From the NCBI RefSeq assembly GCF_029227915.1, contig NC_079881.1, positions 32,031,501 through 32,095,500 of the forward strand: a stretch of DNA of 64,000 nt. The letters are read 5' to 3'. The DNA comes from Hydractinia symbiolongicarpus. Taxonomy: Eukaryota; Cnidaria; Hydrozoa; Anthoathecata; Hydractiniidae. Positions within the stretch are counted from its first letter, which is position 1; each line of letters begins with the position of its first letter. The translations under genes and the position numbers were made by a program. Below the pieces are notes generated by a model. It saw nothing but the letters and a program-made list of their open reading frames with translations, had not been told where the DNA came from and searched no databases. Below, one piece after another: positions 13,701 through 25,198 of this stretch.

Positions 13701-15266
13701 TAAAGTCAATGAAATGTAGTTTTTGAAACTGTCTCCATTTCTTCACCGTCCACTAGTGTCTAGGATTAGTCCCAGAGTAAAAACTACTCATTGATCTAAA
13801 TTTGTAAATAAAGAGCTAACACAGCGCGCAGTGTAAATCCTGAGTTCCGGCAATCAAGCTAACGTAACAAGAATCTTAATTCTTAGAGTCCAATTGTCTC
13901 ATTTACCACATTTAAAAGGTCAAAGCCGAAAATCAGTTCAATTAGGTCCCACGATAAATCGCTTCACTTTTAAAGGCAATGAAGCCTAGTAATATCGGAA
14001 TAATATCGCTAAATACATGTTGGTACGAATATGTGACGCAACCGTTATAACTCAAACGGACTGATACCATTAGAAAGTCAATGAAATGTTGTTTTAGAAT
14101 CTGTCTCTATTTCTTCAGGACGCAATAACAGATAGCATTAGTCTCACAATATGAATGACTCCTTGATCTACATTTGTAGATAAAGAGCTAACACAGTTTC
14201 CAGTGTAACTGCTGAGTTCCAGCATTCATGCCAAAGTAAGAAGAATGTTAATTCTTGGAGTCCAATTGTCTTATTCACCACATTTATAAGGTCAAAGTCA
14301 AAAATCAGTTAAATTAGGTCCTACGGTCAATCGTTTCACTTCTAAAAGCAATGCAACCTAGTAACATCGAAAAAATATCACTTAATACATGGTGGTACCA
14401 ATTGGTGACGCAACCGTTGTAACTCAAACGGACAGATACCGTCAGAAAGTCAATGAAATGTAGTTTTTGAAACTGTCTCCATTTCTTCAGCGCCCACTAA
14501 TGTCTAGGATTAGTACCAGAGTAAAAACTACTCATTGATCTAAATTTGTAAATAAAGAGCTAACACAGCGCGCAGTGTAAATCCTGAGTTCCGGCAATCA
14601 AGCTAACGTAACAAGAATCTTAATTCTTAGAGTCCAATTGTCTCATTTACCACATTAAAAAGGTCAAAGCCCAAAATCAGTTCAATTAGGTCCCACGATA
14701 AATCGCTTCACTTTTAAAGGCAATGCAGCCTAGTAATATCGGAACAATATCGCTAAATACATGTTCGTACGAATATGTGACGCAACCGTTATAACTCAAA
14801 CGGACTGATACCAGTAGAAAGTCAATGAAATGTTGTTTTTAAAACTGTCTCCATTTCTTCAGCGCGCGCTAATGGCTAGAATTAGTCCCAGAGTAAAAAT
14901 GACTCATTGATCTACATTTGTAAATAAAGATCTAACACAGTGTCCAGTGTAACTGCCGAGTTCCAGCATTCATGCCAAAGTAAGAAGAATGTTGAATCTT
15001 GGAGTCCAATTGTCTCATTTACCACATTTATAAGGTCAAAGTCCAAAATTAGTCCAATTAGGTCCCACGGCCAATCGTTTCACTGTTAAAAGCAATGCAA
15101 CCTAGTAATATCGGGAAAATATCGCTAAATACATGGTGGTACCAATTGGTGACGCAACTGTTGTAACTCAAACGGACAGATACCGTCATAAAGTCAATGA
15201 AATGTAGTTTTTGAAACTGTCTCCATTTCTTCACCGTCCACTAGTGTCTAGGATTAGTCCCAGAGT
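10793..15266 (+). repeat. HOR 4458 bp, copy 2, with hybrid first monomer
   Basis: Tandem partner of 6335-10808. Monomer 10723-11093 is a hybrid. Its first ~70 bases match monomer 9235 (CACCGTCCACTAGTGTC). From GGATTAGTCCCAGAGTG onward it matches monomer 6267. The switch lies in the shared string GGATTAGTCCCAGAGT, which marks the unequal-exchange point. Confidence 0.93.
13693..15180 (+). repeat. 1488-bp unit, tandem copy 1
   Basis: Monomers 13693, 14065, 14437 and 14809. It is part of the second 4458-bp HOR and also the first member of a 1488-bp tandem run. It keeps GACTCCTTGATC like the ancestral copy at 9235 but has GTTGAATCTTGG in its fourth monomer, shared with the following copy. It is therefore an intermediate state. 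Confidence 0.93.
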
Positions 15267-16668
15267 AAAAACTACTCATTGATCTAAATTTGTAAATAAA
15301 GAGCTAACACAGCGCGCAGTGTAAATCCTGAGTTCCGGCAATCAAGCTAACGTAACAAGAATCTTAATTCTTAGAGTCCAATTGTCTCATTTACCACATT
15401 TAAAAGGTCAAAGCCGAAAATCAGTTCAATTAGGTCCCACGATAAATCGCTTCACTTTTAAAGGCAATGAAGCCTAGTAATATCGGAATAATATCGCTAA
15501 ATACATGTTGGTACGAATATGTGACGCAACCGTTATAACTCAAACGGACTGATACCATTAGAAAGTCAATGAAATGTTGTTTTAGAATCTGTCTCTATTT
15601 CTTCAGGACGCAATAACAGATAGCATTAGTCTCACAATATGAATGACTCATTGATCTACATTTGTAGATAAAGAGCTAACACAGTTTCCAGTGTAACTGC
15701 TGAGTTCCAGCATTCATGCCAAAGTAAGAAGAATGTTAATTCTTGGAGTCCAATTGTCTTATTCACCACATTTATAAGGTCAAAGTCAAAAATCAGTTAA
15801 ATTAGGTCCTACGGTCAATCGTTTCACTTCTAAAAGCAATGCAACCTAGTAACATCGAAAAAATATCACTTAATACATGGTGGTACCAATTGGTGACGCA
15901 ACCGTTGTAACTCAAACGGACAGATACCGTCAGAAAGTCAATGAAATGTAGTTTTTGAAACTGTCTCCATTTCTTCAGCGCCCACTAATGTCTAGGATTA
16001 GTACCAGAGTAAAAACTACTCATTGATCTAAATTTGTAAATAAAGAGCTAACACAGCGCGCAGTGTAAATCCTGAGTTCCGGCAATCAAGCTAACGTAAC
16101 AAGAATCTTAATTCTTAGAGTCCAATTGTCTCATTTACCACATTAAAAAGGTCAAAGCCCAAAATCAGTTCAATTAGGTCCCACGATAAATCGCTTCACT
16201 TTTAAAGGCAATGCAGCCTAGTAATATCGGAACAATATCGCTAAATACATGTTCGTACGAATATGTGACGCAACCGTTATAACTCAAACGGACTGATACC
16301 AGTAGAAAGTCAATGAAATGTTGTTTTTAAAACTGTCTCCATTTCTTCAGCGCGCGCTAATGGCTAGAATTAGTCCCAGAGTAAAAATGACTCATTGATC
16401 TACATTTGTAAATAAAGATCTAACACAGTGTCCAGTGTAACTGCCGAGTTCCAGCATTCATGCCAAAGTAAGAAGAATGTTGAATCTTGGAGTCCAATTG
16501 TCTCATTTACCACATTTATAAGGTCAAAGTCCAAAATTAGTCCAATTAGGTCCCACGGCCAATCGTTTCACTGTTAAAAGCAATGCAACCTAGTAATATC
16601 GGGAAAATATCGCTAAATACATGGTGGTACCAATTGGTGACGCAACTGTTGTAACTCAAACGGACAGA
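15181..16668 (+). repeat. 1488-bp unit, tandem copy 2
   Basis: Monomers 15181, 15553, 15925 and 16297. It matches 13693-15180 except that GACTCCTTG has become GACTCATTG near 15649. I saw no difference from the next copy over their shared length, so the last duplication step is very recent. Confidence 0.93.
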
Positions 16669-17503
16669 TACCGTCATAAAGTCAATGAAATGTAGTTTTT
16701 GAAACTGTCTCCATTTCTTCACCGTCCACTAGTGTCTAGGATTAGTCCCAGAGTAAAAACTACTCATTGATCTAAATTTGTAAATAAAGAGCTAACACAG
16801 CGCGCAGTGTAAATCCTGAGTTCCGGCAATCAAGCTAACGTAACAAGAATCTTAATTCTTAGAGTCCAATTGTCTCATTTACCACATTTAAAAGGTCAAA
16901 GCCGAAAATCAGTTCAATTAGGTCCCACGATAAATCGCTTCACTTTTAAAGGCAATGAAGCCTAGTAATATCGGAATAATATCGCTAAATACATGTTGGT
17001 ACGAATATGTGACGCAACCGTTATAACTCAAACGGACTGATACCATTAGAAAGTCAATGAAATGTTGTTTTAGAATCTGTCTCTATTTCTTCAGGACGCA
17101 ATAACAGATAGCATTAGTCTCACAATATGAATGACTCATTGATCTACATTTGTAGATAAAGAGCTAACACAGTTTCCAGTGTAACTGCTGAGTTCCAGCA
17201 TTCATGCCAAAGTAAGAAGAATGTTAATTCTTGGAGTCCAATTGTCTTATTCACCACATTTATAAGGTCAAAGTCAAAAATCAGTTAAATTAGGTCCTAC
17301 GGTCAATCGTTTCACTTCTAAAAGCAATGCAACCTAGTAACATCGAAAAAATATCACTTAATACATGGTGGTACCAATTGGTGACGCAACCGTTGTAACT
17401 CAAACGGACAGATACCGTCAGAAAGTCAATGAAATGTAGTTTTTGAAACTGTCTCCATTTCTTCAGCGCCCACTAATGTCTAGGATTAGTACCAGAGTAA
17501 AAA
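16669..17503 (+). repeat. 1488-bp unit, tandem copy 3, truncated
   Basis: Monomers 16669 and 17041 and the first 91 bp of 17413 match the previous copy. Identity stops at 17503, where the text becomes GAGTAAAAATGACTC instead of GAGTAAAAACTACTC, and the rest of monomer 17413 belongs to another type. The breakpoint again lies just after CCAGAGTAAAAA. Confidence 0.92.
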
Positions 17504-20016
17504 TGACTCATTGATCTACATTTGTAAATAAAGAGTTAACACAGTTTCCGGTGTAAGTGCGGAGTTCCAGCATTCATGCCATGGTAAGAAGAATGTTAAT
17601 TCTTGGAGTCCAATTGTCTCATTTACCGCATTTATAAGGTCAAAGTCCAAAATCATTCCAATTAGGTCCCACGGTCAATCGTTTAACTGTTAAAAGCAAT
17701 GCAACTTAGTAATATCGGAAAAATCTCCCTAAACACATGGTGGTACCAATTGGTTACGCAGCTGTTGTGACTGAAACGGACAATTACCGCTACAAAGTCA
17801 ATGGAGTGTTGTTTGTGAAACTGTCTCTATTTCTTCAGGACGCGATAACGGATAGGATTAGTCTCACAGTATGAATGACTCATTGATCTACATTTGTAGA
17901 TGAAAAGCTAACACAGTTTCCAGTGTAACTGCCGAGTTCCAGCATTCATGCCAAAGTAAGAAGAATGTTAATTCTTGGAGTCCAATTGTCTCATTTACCA
18001 CATTTATAAGGTCAAATTCCAAAATCAGTTCAATTAGGTCCTACGGTCAATCGTTTCACTTCTAAAGGCAATGCAACCTAGTAATCTCGGAAAAATATCG
18101 CTAAATACATGGTGGTACCAATTGGTGACGCAACCGTTGTAACTCAAACGGACAGATACCGTCAGAAAGTCAATGAAATGTAGTTTTTGAAACTGTCTCC
18201 ATTTCTTCAGCGCCCACTAGTGTCTTGAATTAGTCCCAGAGTAAAAACTACTCATTGATCTAAATTTGTAAATAAAGAGCTAACACAGCGCGCAGTGTAA
18301 ATCCTGAGTTCCGGCAATCAAGCTAACGTAACAAGAATCTTAATTCTTACAGTCCAATTGTTTCATTTACTGCATTTATAAGGTCAAAGTCCAAAATCAT
18401 TCCAATTAGGTCCCACGGTCAATCGTTTCACTGTTATAAGCAATGCAACCTAGTGATATCGGAAAAATATCGCTAAATGCATGGTGGTACCAATTGATGA
18501 CGCAACTGTTGCAACTCAAACAGACGGGTGCCGTTAGAAAGTCATTGAAATGTAGTTTGTCAAACTGTCTCCATTTCTTCAGCGCGCGCTAATGGCTAGA
18601 ATTAGTCCCAGAGTAAAAATGACTCATTGATCTACATTTGAAAATAAAGAGCTAACACAGTTTCCAGTGTAACTGCGGAATTCCAGCATTCATGCCAAAA
18701 TAAGAAGAATGTTAATTCTTGGAGTCCAATTGTCTCATTCACCGTATTTATAAGGTCAAAGTGCAAAATTAGTCCAATTAGTTTCCACGGTCAATCGTTT
18801 CACTGTTAAAAGCAATGCAACCTAGTAATATCGGAAAAATATCGCTAAATACATGGTGGTGCCAATTGATGACGCAACTGTTGTAACTAAAACAGACGGG
18901 TGCCGTTAGAAATTCATTGAAATGTAGTTTGTGAAACTGTCTCCGTTTCTTCAGCGCGCGCTAATGGCTAGAATTAGTCCCAGAGTAAAAATGACTCATT
19001 GATCTACATTTGTAAATAAAGAGCTAACACAGTTTCCAGTGTAACTGCGGAGTTCCAGCATTCATGCCAAAGTAAGAAGAATGTTAATTATTGCAGTCCA
19101 ATTGTCTCAATTACCACACTTATAAGGTCAAAGTCCAAAATCAGTCCAATTAGGTCCCACGGTCAATCGTTTCACTGTTAAAAGCAATGCAACCTAGTAA
19201 TATCGGAAAAATATCGCTAAATATATGGTGGTACCAATTGGTGACGCAACTGTTGTAACTCAAACGGACGGGTACCGTTGGAAAGTCAATGAAATGTTGT
19301 TTTTGAATCTGTCTCTATTTCTTCAGAGTGCGCTAACGGATAGGATTAGTCTCACAGTATGAAAGACTCATTGATCTACATTTGTAAATAAAATGCTAAC
19401 ACAGCGCACAATGTAATTACTGAGTTCTGGCAATCATGCCAAAGTAACAAGAATGTTTATTCTTGGAGTTCAATTGTCGCATTTTCCACATTTATCAGTT
19501 CAAAGTCCAACATCAGTTCAATTAGGTCCCACAATCAATCGTTCCACTGTTAAAAGCAATGCAACCCAGTAATATCGGAAAATTATCGCTAAATACATGT
19601 TGGTACAAATATGTGATGCAACCGCTGTAACTCAAACGGACTGATACTGTTAGAAGGTCAATGAAATGTTGTTTTTGAAACTGTCTCTATTTTTTCAAGA
19701 CGAGAGGACGGGTAGGAGTAGCCTCACAGTAAGAATAACTAATTGGTCTACATTTGTAGAAAAAGACCTAACACAGTTTCCAGTGTAATTGCAGAGTTCC
19801 AGCATTCATGCCATGGTAAGAAGAATGTTAATTCTTGGAGTCCAATTGTCTCATTTACCGTATTTATAAGGTCAAAGTCCAAAATTAGTCCTATTAGGTT
19901 TCACTGTCAATCGTTTCACTGTTAAAAGCAATGCAACCTAGTAATATCGGAAAAATATCGCTAAATACATGGTGGTACCAATTGATGACGCAACCGTTGC
20001 AACTCAAACAGACGGG

Positions 20017-21216
20017 TGCCGTTAGAAAGTCATTGAAATGTAGTTTGTGAAACTGTCTCCATTTCTTCAGCGCGCGCTAATGGCTAGAATTAGTCCCAGA
20101 GTAAAAATGACTCATTGATCTACATTTGTAAATAAAGAGCTAACACAGTTTCCAGTGTAACTGCGGAATTCCAGCATTCATGCCAAAGTAAGAAGAATGT
20201 TAATTCTTGGAGTCCAATTGTCTCATTCACCGTATTTATAAGGTCAAAGTGCAAAATTAGTCCAATTAGGTTCCACGGTCAATCGTTTCACTGTTAAAAG
20301 CAATGCAACCTAGTAATATCGGAAAAATATCGCTAAATACATGGTGGTGCCAATTGATGACGCAACTGTTGTAACTAAAACAGACGGGTGCCGTTAGAAA
20401 TTCATTGAAATGTAGTTTGTGAAACTGTCTCCGTTTCTTCAGTGCGCGCTAATGGCTAGAATTAGTCCCAGAGTAAAAATGACTCATTGATCTACATTTG
20501 TAAATAAAGAGCTAACACAGTTTCCAGTGTAACTGCGGAGTGCCAGCATTCATGCCAAAGTAAGAAGAATGTTAATTCTTGGAGTCCAATTGTCTCAATT
20601 ACCACACTTATAAGGTCAAGGTCTAAAATCAGTTTAGGTCCCACGGTCAATCGTTTCACTGTTAAAAGCAATGCAACCTAGTAATATAGGAAAAATCTCG
20701 CTAAACACATGGTGGTACCAATTGGTTACGCAGCTGTTGTAACTGAAACGGACAATTACCGTTACAAAGTCAATGAAGTGTTGTTTGTGAAACTGTCTCT
20801 ATTTCTTCAGGACGCGATAACGTATAGGATTAGTCTCACAGTATGAATGACTCATTGATCTACATTTGTAGATGAAGAGCTAACACAGTTTCCAGTGTAA
20901 CTGCCGAGTTCCAGCATTCATGCCAAAGTAAGAAGAATGTTAATTCTTGGAGTCCTATTGTCTCATTTACCACATTTACAAGGTCAAAGTCCAAAATCAG
21001 TTCAATTAGGTCCCACGGTCAATCGTTTCACTTCTAAAAGCAATGCAACCTAGTAAAATCGGAAAAATATCGCTAAATACATGATAGTACGAATTGGTGA
21101 CGCAACCGTTGTAACTCAAACAGACGGGTGCCGTTAGAAAGTCATTGAAATGTAGTTTGTGAAACTGTCTACATTTCTTCAGCGCCCAATAATGGCTAGA
21201 ATTAGTCCTGGAGTAA
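20017..21216 (+). repeat. Segment duplicated at 5576 bp distance, left copy
   Basis: Three and a fraction monomers (20017, 20389, 20757, start of 21129) recur at 25593. The shared 4-bp deletion in AAATCAGTTTAGGTCCC and the shared GTCAAAGTGCAAAATTAG prove common descent. Monomers 18529 and 18901 are older relatives of the first two. Confidence 0.88.
21109..21137. other. Monomer-junction CCGTT/AACGG/CCGTT motif triad (example)
   Basis: Across the monomer boundary many units read CCGTT, then 8 bases, AACGG, then 7 bases, and CCGTT. This gives two overlapping inverted repeats that could alternate as hairpins. In this example the central arm reads AACAG, so one pairing is weakened; intact triads occur, for example, around 33052-33080 and 56623-56644. 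Variants in other units break one arm (ACTGTT, CCATT, GGGAAGG). This is a visible symmetry only, with no known function. Confidence 0.35.
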
Positions 21217-22332
21217 AATTGAATCATTGATCTACATTTGTAAATAAAGGGCTAACACAGTTTCCAGTGTAACTGCGGAGTTGCAGCATTCATGCCATGG
21301 TAAGAAGAATGTTAATTCTTTGAGTTCAATTGTCTCATTTACCGCATTTATAAGGTCAAAGTCCAAAATCAGTCCAATTAGGTCCCACAATCAATCGTTC
21401 CACTGTTAAAAGCAATGCAACCCAGTAATACCGGAAAATTATCGCTAAATACATGTTGGTACAAATATGTGATGCAACCGCTGTAACTCAAACGGACTGA
21501 TACTGTTAGAAGGTCAATGAAATGTTGTTTTTGAAACTGTCTCTATTTTTTCAAGACGAGAGGACGGGTAGGAGTAGCCTCACAGTAAGAATAACTAATT
21601 GGTCTACATTTGTAGAAAAAGACCTAACACATTTTCCAGTGTAATTGCAGAGTTCCAGCATTCATGCCATGGTAAGAAGAATGTTAATTCTTGGAGTCCA
21701 ATTGTCTCATTTACCGCATTTCTAAGGTCAAAGTCCAAAATCAGTCCAATTAGGTCCCACGGTCAATCGTTTCACTGTTAAAAGCAATGCAACCTAGTAA
21801 TATCGGAAAAATCTCGCTAAATACATGGTGGTACCAATTTGTGACGCAACTGTTGCAATTCAAACGGACGGGTACCGTTAGAAAGTCATTGAAATGTAGT
21901 TTGTGAAACTGTCTCCATTTCTTCAGCGCGCCCTAATGGCTAGAATTAGTCCCAGAGTAAAAATTACTCATTGATCTACATTTGTAAATAAAGAGCTAAC
22001 ACAGTTTCCAGTGTAACTGCGGAATTCCAGCATTCATGCCAAAGTAAGAAGAATGTTAATTCTTGGAGTCCAATTGTCTCATTTACCGTATTTATAAGGT
22101 CAAAGTCCAAAATTAGTCCAATTAGGTTTCACTTTCAATCGTTTCACTGTTAAAAGCAATGCAACCTAGTAATATCGGAAAAATATCGCTAAATACATGG
22201 TGGTACCAATTGATGACGCAACTGTTGTAACTCAAACAGACGGGTGCCGTTAGAAAGTCAATGAAATGTAGTTTGTGAAACTGTCTCCATTTTTTCAGCG
22301 CGCGCTAATGGCTAGAATTAGTCCCGGAGTAA
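21217..22332 (+). repeat. Trimer HOR 1116 bp, copy 1
   Basis: Three monomers in register 21501, 21873, 22245 repeat at an offset of 1116 bp. Shared rare strings are CACATTTTCCAGTG, GCATTTCTAAGG, TTGCAATTCAAACGG and CACTTTCAATCG. Confidence 0.92.
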
Positions 22333-23620
22333 AATTGACTCATTGATCTACATTTGTAAATAAAGGGCTAACACAGTTTCCAGTGTAACTGCGGAGTTGC
22401 AGCATTCATGCCATGGTAAGAAGAATGTTAATTCTTTGAGTTCAATTGTCTCATTTACCGCATTTATAAGGTCAAAGTCCAAAATCAGTCCAATTAGGTC
22501 CCACAATCAATCGTTCCACTGTTAAAAGCAATGCAACCCAGTAATACCGGAAAATTATCGCTAAATACATGTTGGTACAAATATGTGATGCAACCGCTGT
22601 AACTCAAACGGACTGATACTGTTAGAAGGTCAATGAAATGTTGTTTTTGAAACTGTCTCTATTTTTTCAAGACGAGAGGACGGGTAGGAGTAGCCTCACA
22701 GTAAGAATAACTAATTGGTCTACATTTGTAGAAAAAGACCTAACACATTTTCCAGTGTAATTGCAGAGTTCCAGCATTCATGCCATGGTAAGAAGAATGT
22801 TAATTCTTGGAGTCCAATTGTCTCATTTACCGCATTTCTAAGGTCAAAGTCCAAAATCAGTCCAATTAGGTCCCACGGTCAATCGTTTCACTGTTAAAAG
22901 CAATGCAACCTAGTAATATCGGAAAAATCTCGCTAAATACATGGTGGTACCAATTTGTGACGCAACTGTTGCAATTCAAACGGACGGGTACCGTTAGAAA
23001 GTCATTGAAATGTAGTTTGTGAAACTGTCTCCATTTCTTCAGCGCGCCCTAATGGCTAGAATTAGTCCCAGAGTAAAAATTACTCATTGATCTACATTTG
23101 TAAATAAAGAGCTAACACAGTTTCCAGTGTAACTGCGGAATTCCAGCATTCATGCCAAAGTAAGAAGAATGTTAATTCTTGGAGTCCAATTGTCTCATTT
23201 ACCGTATTTATAAGGTCAAAGTCCAAAATTAGTCCAATTAGGTTTCACTTTCAATCGTTTCACTGTTAAAAGCAATGCAACCTAGTAATATCGGAAAAAT
23301 ATCGCTAAATACATGGTGGTACCAATTGATGACGCAACTGTTGTAACTCAAACAGACGGGTGCCGTTAGAAAGTCAATGAAATGTAGTTTGTGAAACTGT
23401 CTCCATTTTTTCAGCGCGCGCTAATGGCTAGAATTAGTCCCGGAGTAAAATTGACTCATTGATCTACATTTGTAAATAAAGGGCTAACACAGTTTCCAGT
23501 GTAACTGCTGAGTTGCAGCATTCATGCCATGGTAAGAAGAATGTTAATTCTTTGAGTTCAATTGTCTCATTTACCGCATTTATAAGGTCAAAGTCCAAAA
23601 TCAGTCCAATTAGGTCCCAC
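22333..23620 (+). repeat. Trimer HOR 1116 bp, copy 2
   Basis: Partner of 21217-22504. One difference was noticed (CTGCTGAG near 23509 versus CTGCGGAG). Identity ends at 23620 in TAGGTCCCAC, after which GGTCAATCG replaces AATCAATCG. A further diverged copy of two of its monomers is at 24477-25220. Confidence 0.9.
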
Positions 23621-24326
23621 GGTCAATCGTTTCACTGTTAAAAGCAATGCAACCTAGTAATATCGGAAAAATATCGCTAAATACATGGTGGTACCAATTG
23701 GTGACGCAACTGTTGTAACTCAAACGGACGGGTACCGTTAGAAAGTCATTGAAATTTAGTTTTTGAAACTGTCTCCATTTTTTCAGCGCGTGCCAATGGC
23801 TAGAATTAGTAACAGAGTAAAAATGACTCATTGATCTACATTTGTAAATAAAGAGCTAACACAGATTCCAGTGTAACTGCAGAGTTCCAGCATTCATGCC
23901 AAAGTATGAAGAATGTTAATTCCTTGAGTTCAATTGTCTCATTTACCACATTTATAAAGTCAAAGTCCAAAATCCGTTCAATTAGGTCCCACGATCAATC
24001 GTTTCATTGTTAAAAGCAACGCAATCTTGTAATATCGGAGAATTATCACTAAATACATGTTGGTACGAATATGTGACGCAACCGTTGTAACTCAAACGGA
24101 CTGATACCGTTGGAAAGTCAATGAAATGTTGTTTTTGAATCTGTCTCTATTTCTTCAGAGTGCGCTAACGGATAGGATTAGTCTCACAGTATGAATGACT
24201 CATTGATCTACATTTGTAAATAAAATGCTAACACAGCGCACAATGTAATTACTGAGTTCTGGCAATCATGCCAAAGTAACAAGAATGTTAATTCTTGGAG
24301 TTCAATTGTCGCATTTTCCACATTTA
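23440..24326 (+). repeat. Segment duplicated at 3344 bp distance, left copy
   Basis: It contains monomer 23733, with GCGTGCCAATGG and AGTAACAGAG, and most of 24105. It recurs at 26784-27670. A third version of monomer 24105 is at 19273. Confidence 0.87.
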
Positions 24327-24938
24327 TCAGTTCAAAGTCCAACATCAGTTCAATTAGGTCCCACAATCAATCGTTCCACTGTTAAAAGCAATGCAACCCA
24401 GTAATATCGGAAAATTATCGCTAAATACATGTTGGTACAAATATGTGATGCAACCGCTGTAACTCAAACGGACTGATACTGTTAGAAGGTCAATGGAATG
24501 TTGTTTTTGAAACTGTCTCTATTTTTTCAAGACGAGAGGACGGGTAGGAGTAGCCTCACAGTAAGAATAACTAATTGGTCTACATTTGTAGAAAAAGACC
24601 TAACACAGTTTCCAGTGTAATTGCAGAGTTCCAGCATTCATGCCATGGTAAGAAGAATGTTAATTCTTGGAGTCCAATTGTCTCATTTACCGCATTTCTA
24701 AGGTCAAAGTCCAAAATCAGTCCAATTAGGTCCCACGGTCAATCGTTTCACTGTTAAAAGCAATGCAACCTAGTAATATCGGAAAAATCTCGCTAAATAC
24801 ATGGTGGTACCAATTTGTGACGCAACTGTTGCAATTCAAACGGACGGGTACCGTTAGAAAGTCATTGAAATGTAGTTTGTGAAACTGTCTCCATTTCTTC
24901 AGCGCGCCCTAATGGCTAGAATTAGTCCCAGAGTAAAA

Positions 24939-24947
24939 ATGACTCAT
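24939..24947. other. bZIP-type site 1, ATGACTCAT (AP-1/GCN4 consensus)
   Basis: The 9-bp pseudo-palindrome ATGACTCAT matches the optimal AP-1/GCN4 binding sequence exactly. It recurs at monomer position ~91 in most block A and B units. In block D it often becomes ATGAGTCAT, which keeps the TGASTCA core, or is lost (GACTCCTTG, GACTAATTG). The match is seen directly. Binding by any protein is untested, and in a plant or fungus the relevant bZIP would differ. Confidence 0.35.
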
Positions 24948-24962
24948 TGACCTACATTTGTA

Positions 24963-24968
24963 AATAAA
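24963..24968 (+). other. AATAAA hexamer in each monomer (+ strand)
   Basis: TGTAAATAAAGAGC recurs at monomer position ~112-125 and contains the canonical polyadenylation hexamer AATAAA. The overlapping GTAAATA also fits the forkhead core RYAAAYA. If + strand transcripts are made, a potential processing hexamer would occur about every 372 nt. Block D units with AAATAAGAG lose it. No downstream GT-rich element was confirmed. Confidence 0.25.
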
Positions 24969-25024
24969 GAGCTAACACAGTTTCCAGTGTAACTGCGGAA
25001 TTCCAGCATTCATGCCAAAGTAAG

Positions 25025-25040
25025 AAGAATGTTAATTCTT
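25025..25040. other. Short inverted repeat AAGAAT-GTTA-ATTCTT
   Basis: A 6-bp perfect inverted repeat around a 4-base centre could form a small hairpin. In units reading CAAGAATGTTAATTCTTG the stem is 7 bp. It sits at monomer position ~177, and the centre varies (GTTA, CTTA, TTTA) while both arms are kept in many units. It is destroyed in others (TTAAATCTTGG, TTAAATTTTGG) and deleted in units 1-349, 4060-4408 and 47167-47530. Confidence 0.5.
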
Positions 25041-25072
25041 GGAGTCCAATTGTCTCATTTACCGTATTTATA

Positions 25073-25085
25073 AGGTCAAAGTCCA
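25073..25085 (+). other. HNF4-like DR1 motif AGGTCAAAGTCCA
   Basis: The 13-mer is a direct repeat of nuclear-receptor half-sites with one-base spacing and contains CAAAGTCCA, the motif known to be specific for HNF4-family receptors. It recurs at monomer position ~225 in a large share of monomers. Common variants are AAGTCAAAGTCC, AGTTCAAAGTCC and AGGTCAAAGCCG. It is meaningful only if the organism is an animal with HNF4. A chance match fixed by satellite amplification is equally possible. Confidence 0.3.
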
Positions 25086-25189
25086 AAATTAGTCCAATTA
25101 GGTTTCACTGTCAATCGTTTCACTGTTAAAAGCAATGCAACCTAGTAATATCGGAAAAATATCGCTAAATACATGGTGGTACCAATTGA

Positions 25190-25198
25190 TGACGCAAC
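25190..25198. other. bZIP-type site 2, TGACGCAAC inside the variable box
   Basis: TGACGCAAC joins a TGACG half-site to a GCAAC half-site and resembles C/EBP-ATF composite elements. The same position reads TGATGCAAC in units such as 19273-19644 and TGACTCAAC (a full TGACTCA core) in many block C and D units. The motif is visible in almost every monomer. Function is inference. Confidence 0.3.

Larger units (their letters stand above)
1..18528 (+). repeat. Block A of the satellite: 50 monomers with the youngest HORs
   Basis: Monomer starts: 1, 350, 721, 1093, 1465, 1836, 2208, 2577, 2947, 3318, 3688, 4060, 4409, 4780, 5152, 5524, 5895, 6267, 6636, 7006, 7377, 7747, 8119, 8491, 8863, 9235, 9607, 9979, 10351, 10723, 11094, 11464, 11835, 12205, 12577, 12949, 13321, 13693, 14065, 14437, 14809, 15181, 15553, 15925, 16297, 16669, 17041, 17413, 17785, 18157. 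Two broad monomer types alternate. One has CAGCGCGC, a CTTAATTCTTAG segment and a box GTACGAATATGTGACGCAACC. The other has CAGGACGCGATAAC, AACACAGTTTCCAGTG and a box GTACCAATTGGTGACGCAAC. Nearly the whole block is covered by duplications of 4059, 4458 and 1488 bp, which differ by only a few bases each. No other feature is seen. Confidence 0.93.
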
